In this document: positions 22,078-26,054 of the stretch, in pieces | Numbering within the stretch: the stretch's first letter is position 1 | Layout of the letters: each line of letters begins with the position of its first letter | Origin: Sphacelaria rigidula | Lineage: Eukaryota; Phaeophyceae; Sphacelariales | Reading direction: 5' to 3' | NCBI GenBank assembly: GCA_964200075.2 | Contig: CAXNAA020000150.1 | Coordinates: forward strand, 1-26,054 | DNA: 26,054 nt | Notes under the pieces: generated by a model | What the model was told of the DNA's origin: nothing | Seen by the model: the letters and a program-made list of their open reading frames with translations, nothing else | Databases searched by the model: none | Translations under genes and position numbers: made by a program

Positions 22078-25000
22078 ACGTTTCGCCGCTCTGAAGCAAA
22101 TTTATTAGTTGGAGCGAATGGACCATGTGGTTGGTGGCCCTTGGGTCGAAAAGACTAGATCTGTTGCGGATCTGCAACCTCGTTACCCCCCTGAATGAAA
22201 GACTGCGGAATCGTTGCAAAGTTGCGATCGCTGCGAGGTTGCAACGACAACAACAACAACAGTAGCAGCAGCATAGACGGCAATGGCAGTAACGACACAT
22301 GACCGAGTCTACCGCCACATGAGACAGCAAAAAATGCTGAAGCAAGATACCATATCCACTCAGGCCGCTCCTTTCAACAGGCAAAAATGAAAATGTTGAA
22401 AAGTGCCTTTTTTGGAGCTTTTACGTCGATTCACGTCCCAAACGAAAGCTAGGCGGAGTTTGACACGTTGGAACTTGCTCTACTAGTTGAGGCGGTTCCA
22501 GGACATCTTCTGGTTTCCCGGTGGCCGCAGTTTTTATTTTGGCCAAACAAGAATTTTTGTCGAACAGTAAAATACAGTCAAGTCTAGAAAAAACGCCACT
22601 TTTCTGTGGACCTGACTGTTTTAACCGTCCTTGGACAAAAATTCTTGTTTGGCCAAAACGAAAACTGCGGCCACCGGAAAACGGGAAGATATCCTGGAAC
22701 CGCCTCAACTAGTAGAGCGAGTCATTCCAACGTGTCAAACTCAGCCTAGCTCTCTTTTGGAGCGTAGAACGACGTAAAAGCTCCAAAAAGACACTTTTCC
22801 AGATTTTTTTTATCTTTGTCTGTTATCAGGAGCGGCCTCAGAAACCAAAAATGATAAACACACGGAATAGCAACAGACCACAACCACCTCACATTTTCGC
22901 GAATCTGCAACCTCGTTATACCCCCCTAAATGGAGGACTACGGATTTGTTGAAACATTGCGATCGCTGCGAGGTTGCAACGACGACATCAACACCAACAG
23001 TAGCAGCAGCAGCAGCAGCATAAACGGCAATGACAGTAACGATACACGACACATGACCAAGCCTACCGCTACATGAGACAGCAAAAAATGCTGAACCAAG
23101 AGACAATATCCCCTCAGATACCAAAAATATCAGAACACGCGGAATAAATAAATAGCAACAGACCAACGACCACCTCACATTTGACCGTTGCTTGTCCGTG
23201 CTTCCTTCCACTCATCACCAAGCTCAACTCCTGCCTCCTTGCCGACATCCTGAAGCGTTGCTAACTGCGCCGCAACTTGCTTCACCATGTCCTGCCGCCA
23301 CTGTAGATGCTCGTCACCACGCGAAGCGACCACACCCCCATCATCTCTACAGCCTTGCTCGGCACCATGATCCTGCTGGGCATCATGACAACTGTGCAAG
23401 TTCCCAACCGGCACTGGATGCACCGCCGTTGAATTCTCGCTCTCCGCGCTACATTTATCCTTCCCTCTGTTACTCATGTCCTGGTTTCTACGAACCGGTA
23501 CATCTGGGCGGGCCAGCACATATTCCGTCGTCTTATCACCCCGACCACCGCCACGCGACGTCTCGGAAACGCAAGAAACCCGAGAATGTTCTTCACCTTC
23601 GGGGTCACCTCTACGACGAGAGTGTTGTCCCAGATGCGCAGTCTCGTTATTCCCTCGGCCATTAACAGGTGGAGAAATACCGGATGTCGAAGACTGCCCC
23701 AGCTTACATGTACCGTTATTGTTGTGCGGGCCCTCTTTCACCTGAGGACGGCCAAGAAAATGGGACTTTCCCGGAGTAAGACTGTTGATGCTTTCATTAT
23801 GGTCATGTCTCATCATTGCTTGCTGTTGCTCATGGTGGTGGTGAAACTTTCGACTAGATATCCTTCCAAAGTCCATGGAAAATGACGTCATGCTGCTGCC
23901 AAGGGCAGTGGTGGTCCGTGTAGTGTCCATGCCGCAGCCCAGCGGTCCTGTCCCGTCGCGGTCACCGGGAGGAACAGCCATCGGCGCAATCCGTACCGGT
24001 TCATGGGCAGACGGCGAGATTCCCGTGGAGAGATGAGCTCCGCCGCGGTCCAGGAACTGTTTCGAATGAATAGCGTGCGTTGATGTAGGAAGAAAGATGA
24101 GGAAAATACATGAAATTCAAATTCAAGTGTTCGGGATGTCGGTTGAACGTTCATTTTTTTACCCCCTCCCCCCCCCCCACCATTTTGCATTTTTAGGCGC
24201 GCGGGAAAGGTTTAATTTTTGAGAATTTTCCACATCCTGGATAACGACAACGACAACGACAACGACAATAAGTTACATGGTCAAAAGGTGTACTGTGTAC
24301 AGTATGAAATATATTGCCTACTGCAAAAGACGCAATAGTCGAAACTGTACGGAGTACAACTTTCGACAGTGTCATATATTGTCATTGTCCAGAGTGTGCA
24401 ACAGAAGGAGACATTCTCCGACAACAAGGCAGAAGCGGATCTAGCTGAGTCGATTATGGCGATTCAAGCAACTGCATTGGACAAACCAGGCCTCAGGTGC
24501 CTGGGGATATACCTTCTCCGATAACGAACAATAGCAGCGTATACCCATGCATTTTGTTTTATCTTGAGTAGGCCTATCATCTGGATATGACCACAACTGG
24601 ATCATGACTCCTGGGGGGATCACTCAAAGTTCGACAATCAACCAATCAAAACCGCACATTACAACATCGCCCGCATTCACCGAAGCTCGAGGACAAATAT
24701 CTGGCGGCGCAAGACAGCAAGCATCGTGCCCGTCGACAGCACACGGCCATATCGTCATCGAACATCGTCATCGAAGGGCAACTTGAGGGAATAAGCGTTG
24801 CACCGAGTACAGTACTGGGTTGTTTTACCAGTAAGGTCATGAAACGTACTCGAACCAAAAATCCAAAAGCAGAATGAGGATCTTTATCAATCCCCGGATG
24901 TCTCATGGTTGTGGCGACCTATCGACATGACCATGTTGCTCTTGGACGCTCGCGCCTTTTCCTGCTTTATTTGTTATTTTTGCTGTCGATAAAACACGGC

Positions 25001-25680
25001 CTAAACCAAACGGTCAGGCCGGCTACCTCTTCATTCCCCACCCCTGCGTAGCACACGAAGCGTTGCCGCGCTTCGCCTGCACGTTGAACGCTTCGACTAG
25101 GATGAAATCAACATTGATGCGTGAAAATCTACGTTGATTGATTTTGAGTTAATTAGTTATCGCACACTACTAGTGAGCGATCGCCGAGGAAGGGATGCAG
25201 CGGTCGTCACAGCTCGAACACACAAAAGGCAAAACAGAGCGGGAAACACTCACCATGCTGTACCATCGCGTGGCGGAAAGTGGTGCCTGTCAAGCACCTC
25301 GACCATCTCCGACGTCGAAGGTCAACAACAACAGATCGGGATGCATTCCTCTCGTGAAAAAAAAAAGGCGTTACGATTTTCCCCCCCCAACAGATGAAAC
25401 AGATTGAAGGGGCGGCGCCTTTTTGCCTTAAAAACGTTGAGAGAACCAACGCGCAGCTTACCTTCAAGGGTGTCACGCACGCTCCTCCGTCTCGAGATTC
25501 TCCCCATGCTGGCCTTGGCCATTCTCTCGCCATAGAAACGCCTCTTCCTTTCACAGAGTCCGTACTCGTTGGTGTTGAATACCCGCAGTCGTCGGCGGCG
25601 ACATCATCCCTTGCAATGGGGTCTACGCCAACCATAGTTGCTCTAGCTGTGGCTCCCCTCTCCTTGGCTCCGCGTTCCAT
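17774..25680 (-). CDS. WW-domain low-complexity protein, four exons (joined gene span)
   Basis: The proposed coding exons, in transcript order on the minus strand, are 25680-25462, 24056-23179, 20557-18058 and 17842-17774. Their lengths (219, 878, 2500 and 69 nt) sum to 3666 nt, giving 1221 residues plus a stop with phases 0, 2 and 0 at the three junctions. The decisive evidence is the exon 2/3 junction. Exon 2 ends GDEWKEARTSNGQ, the split codon gives Ile, and exon 3 continues YYYNRRTRVSRWSLP. Together they form a complete WW domain at about residues 352-381, with W356, G364, Y367-Y369, N370, T373, S376, W378 and P381 at consensus places. WW domains bind proline-rich ligands in many signalling, transcription and splicing proteins, so an adaptor role is inferred. 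The rest is low complexity: His/Gln-rich near 145-152, acidic near 617-632 and Ser/Thr/Pro/Ala-rich with basic patches toward the C-terminus. No catalytic domain, signal peptide or membrane segment is evident. Exon 1, and any exons I missed in intron 1, are less certain than exons 2 and 3. Confidence 0.75.
17843..18057 (-). other. Intron 3 of the WW-domain gene (215 bp)
   Basis: It begins GTGAGTACATTG and ends in a pyrimidine stretch with TTTTGCAG. Phase 0 is kept on both sides. The first part is open in frame for 17 codons to TAG at 18007, so intron retention would give an alternative C-terminus. Confidence 0.5.
18058..20557 (-). CDS. Exon 3 of the WW-domain gene (second half of the WW domain and main body)
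   Basis: The longest open frame in the window. The acceptor is CAG|C at 20560-20558. The ATG at 20574 lies inside the predicted intron and is probably not the start, because beginning there would leave a half WW domain. The exon opens with YYYNRRTRVSRWSLP and then runs through 833 codons of low-complexity sequence. Features include charged Asp/Glu/Arg/Lys stretches, a run of acidic residues (EVDDDDDDNVDDDSDDESE, about residues 616-633), Ser/Thr-rich segments with SWSSTSPS-like motifs, and a Thr/Pro/Ala-rich C-terminal part with basic patches. It ends at ACAGTG|GTGAGT, a strong donor in phase 0. Without splicing here the frame would read 17 more codons to a TAG at 18009-18007. Coding support comes from its length, its start in the WW half and the matching phase. 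Confidence 0.85.
21460..21635 (+). pseudogene. Possible decayed dUTPase-like fragment in intron 2
   Basis: One plus-strand frame contains GATGIDLRSA, resembling dUTPase motif 1 (A-G-x-D-L-x-x-A), followed about 14 residues later by PLPEG. The spacing is a few residues shorter than in dUTPases and the later motifs (RSG, the C-terminal arm) are missing. The opposite strand is also open here, which weakens the case. If real, it is a relic of a captured gene or of a retroelement or virus; nothing intact is present. Confidence 0.2.
22024..22077. repeat. CTA trinucleotide microsatellite
   Basis: Near-perfect CTA repeats with an early GCT interruption, in intron 2 of the WW-domain gene. Confidence 0.95.
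22166..22898. repeat. Tandem duplication, distal copy (interrupted by the foldback)
   Basis: This matches 22899-23184 after removing the 473-bp foldback and one target copy. Shared landmarks are GCGATCGCTGCGAGGTTGCA, an AGCAGCAGC tract, ACATGAGACAGCAAAAAATG and a terminal CCACCTCACATTT. Scattered substitutions and small indels show the duplication is not brand new. Confidence 0.85.
22364..22836. mobile_element. Foldback (long inverted repeat) element, 473 bp, 5-bp target duplication CTCAG
   Basis: The two halves are imperfect inverted repeats of roughly 235 bp, with termini GCCGCTCCT...AGGAGCGGC. CTCAG lies immediately outside both ends (22359-22363 and 22837-22841). The paralogous copy of the surrounding sequence, about 0.73 kb away at 23112-23116, has a single CTCAG and no element, so it is the empty site. 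There is no ORF resembling a transposase, so the element is non-autonomous. A 5-bp duplication with GC-rich termini does not let me name a superfamily. Confidence 0.85.
22899..23184. repeat. Tandem duplication, proximal copy (contains the 5' splice site and the empty site)
   Basis: This copy abuts and slightly overlaps the end of exon 2. Its last bases on the plus strand are the reverse complement of the AAAT|GTGAGGTGG donor. The CTCAG at 23112-23116 is unoccupied, unlike in the distal copy. It also has a longer AGC run than its partner. Confidence 0.85.
23179..24056 (-). CDS. Exon 2 of the WW-domain gene (first half of the WW domain)
   Basis: The acceptor is a CAG at 24059-24057, preceded by a pyrimidine-rich stretch. 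An in-frame TGA upstream rules out the frame simply continuing in that direction. The frame is open for 878 nt and its naive stop (TGA at 23177-23175) is part of the donor AT|GTGAGG, so the exon ends in phase 2. Predicted residues 74-365 are low complexity, with a HHHH/EQQQ tract, many Asn, Gly and Ser, and Arg-rich spots. Near the end comes a probable amphipathic helix (WRQDMVKQVAAQLATLQDV) running into the first WW half (GDEWKEARTSNGQ). Read alone it would be a 268-codon ORF starting at ATG 23981, but the WW split shows the stop is intronic. Confidence 0.78.
24057..25461 (-). other. Intron 1 of the WW-domain gene (1405 bp, provisional)
   Basis: This lies between donor GTAAGC at 25461 and the CAG acceptor at 24059-24057. 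It contains an ACGACA hexamer repeat (about 24243-24267), a GTACAGTAC palindrome (24807-24815), and a C-rich tract plus poly-T near 24152-24180. I see no convincing coding segment, but a small exon cannot be excluded. Confidence 0.4.
24243..24267. repeat. ACGACA hexamer repeat
   Basis: Four perfect units in intron 1 of the WW-domain gene. Confidence 0.9.
25462..25680 (-). CDS. Candidate exon 1 of the WW-domain gene
   Basis: This open segment of 73 codons starts at ATG 25680 in a fair context (AAC before ATG, G after). An in-frame TAG lies 42 nt upstream. It ends ...CVTPLK at a canonical donor, AAG|GTAAGC, with intron phase 0. That phase matches the acceptor of the next exon (CAG|TTC at 24056). 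The peptide is hydrophilic and rich in Arg, Gly, Ala and Asp, with no recognisable domain. The neighbouring WW gene lacks a clear start of its own in exon 2, whose frame runs upstream of its first ATG to an acceptor, so a 5' exon is required and this is the best candidate. Another unseen exon could lie in the 1405-bp interval between them. Confidence 0.5.
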
Positions 25681-26054
25681 GTTGATCCTACGGACGCCAC
25701 CCCTGCTTACGGCTCTTCCCTAGCTCGCGATCCCACAATCGACGTGTTCGCCAACAGCACGATCGAAAACGCCGCGGGTGCTATAAACAGACGGCTTCGT
25801 AAGCATGCCCCTCGGAAATGAGTCCTCCACATCCACAACAAACTCGACCTCTACTCTCACGCCTTCTCTTAGCAACTAGCCAGCGCTCGTTTGGGTAAAA
25901 AATGCCTTGTTTGAGTTTGTGGGCGCAGCAGCAGCAATGGGATATTGACAGCGGGGTAGGGGAGGGGGGGGGGGGGGGGGGGTACTCTTTTTTGGCTTGC
26001 CCTAGTAGTTTGTCCTTTGACCGCGCCTCCCTTTCCGGAGGGGGGAGGGGGGGG
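25681..26054 (-). promoter_or_regulatory. Presumed upstream region of the WW-domain gene
   Basis: Sequence 5' of the candidate start ATG at 25680. No minus-strand TATA box is evident. A TATAAA at about 25781 faces the other way, toward a 24-codon Ser/Thr-rich frame at 25806. The 19-G run lies on the plus strand here. Confidence 0.25.
25955..25982 (+). repeat. G-run with G-quadruplex potential
   Basis: Three G blocks end in an uninterrupted run of 19 G (25964-25982), about 280 bp upstream of the WW-gene start codon. The window also ends in G-rich sequence (26037-26054). Confidence 0.85.

Larger units (their letters stand above)
20558..23178 (-). other. Intron 2 of the WW-domain gene (2621 bp, repeat-rich)
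   Basis: The intron is bounded by GTGAGG at 23178 and CAG at 20560-20558, and it interrupts the WW domain codon-precisely in phase 2. From its 5' end it contains a tandem duplication (22166-23184), a foldback element inside the distal duplicate (22364-22836), a CTA microsatellite (22024-22077), a degenerate TTAGGG-like patch (21624-21660), a possible decayed dUTPase-like fragment (around 21460-21635) and a C-rich tract (20981-21006). I see no additional exon needed to complete the WW domain. Confidence 0.75.

Noticed and set aside
22810-23211. 133-codon minus-strand ORF over the duplication
   Set aside because: Lies in intron 2 and overlaps the end of exon 2 in another frame; its Ala run comes from an AGC microsatellite.
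25779-25880. TATAAA followed by a Ser/Thr-rich 24-codon plus-strand frame
   Set aside because: Too short, no splice donor and no homology; noted only as a possible divergent transcript.

Overview
The window looks like nuclear DNA of a eukaryote with a repeat-rich, gene-poor genome. It has no bacterial operons, Shine-Dalgarno sites or dense ORFs. It does have GT-AG introns, tRNA-derived SINE-like elements, foldback/MITE-like inverted repeats, microsatellites and a minisatellite. Base composition is mixed, with frequent GTACTGTAC/GTACAGTAC words, long G or C runs, and a long protein made mostly of low-complexity Ser/Thr/Gly/Asp-rich sequence. This style fits a stramenopile alga (brown alga or diatom), but that assignment is a guess; no marker gene fixes the lineage.

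The right third (about 17.8-25.7 kb, minus strand) holds the one gene I can defend. Four exons join with consistent phases into a predicted protein of 1221 residues. A WW domain is split across intron 2: its first tryptophan half lies at the end of exon 2 (donor at 23178/23177) and its YYYN...W..P half at the start of exon 3 (acceptor just above 20557), 2.6 kb away. The rest of the protein is low complexity, with His/Gln-rich, Ser/Thr-rich and strongly acidic stretches and no other domain I recognise. Intron 2 holds a tandem duplication that copied the 5' splice site. One copy carries a 473-bp foldback element with a 5-bp target duplication, and the other copy preserves the matching empty site.

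The left two thirds (1-17.5 kb) are mostly repeats and decayed or anonymous DNA. They hold two copies of a ~128-bp MITE-like palindrome (548-675 and 17553-17681, the latter just downstream of the gene's stop codon), other foldbacks (1258-1449, 4481-4582), and tRNA-like SINE heads at 1568-1822, 5792-6063, 1990-2238, 8137-8215 and 15908-16626 (a tandem pair). There are also three local duplications (around 7.2/7.6 kb, 10.4-10.76 kb, 12.04-12.29 kb), a 41-bp-period minisatellite (11040-11625) and several perfect hairpins. A few weak exon candidates (3012-3360 minus, 3991-4144 plus, 13460-13687 plus) are listed with low confidence. I found no intact tRNA, rRNA, CRISPR array or autonomous transposase/reverse transcriptase gene.
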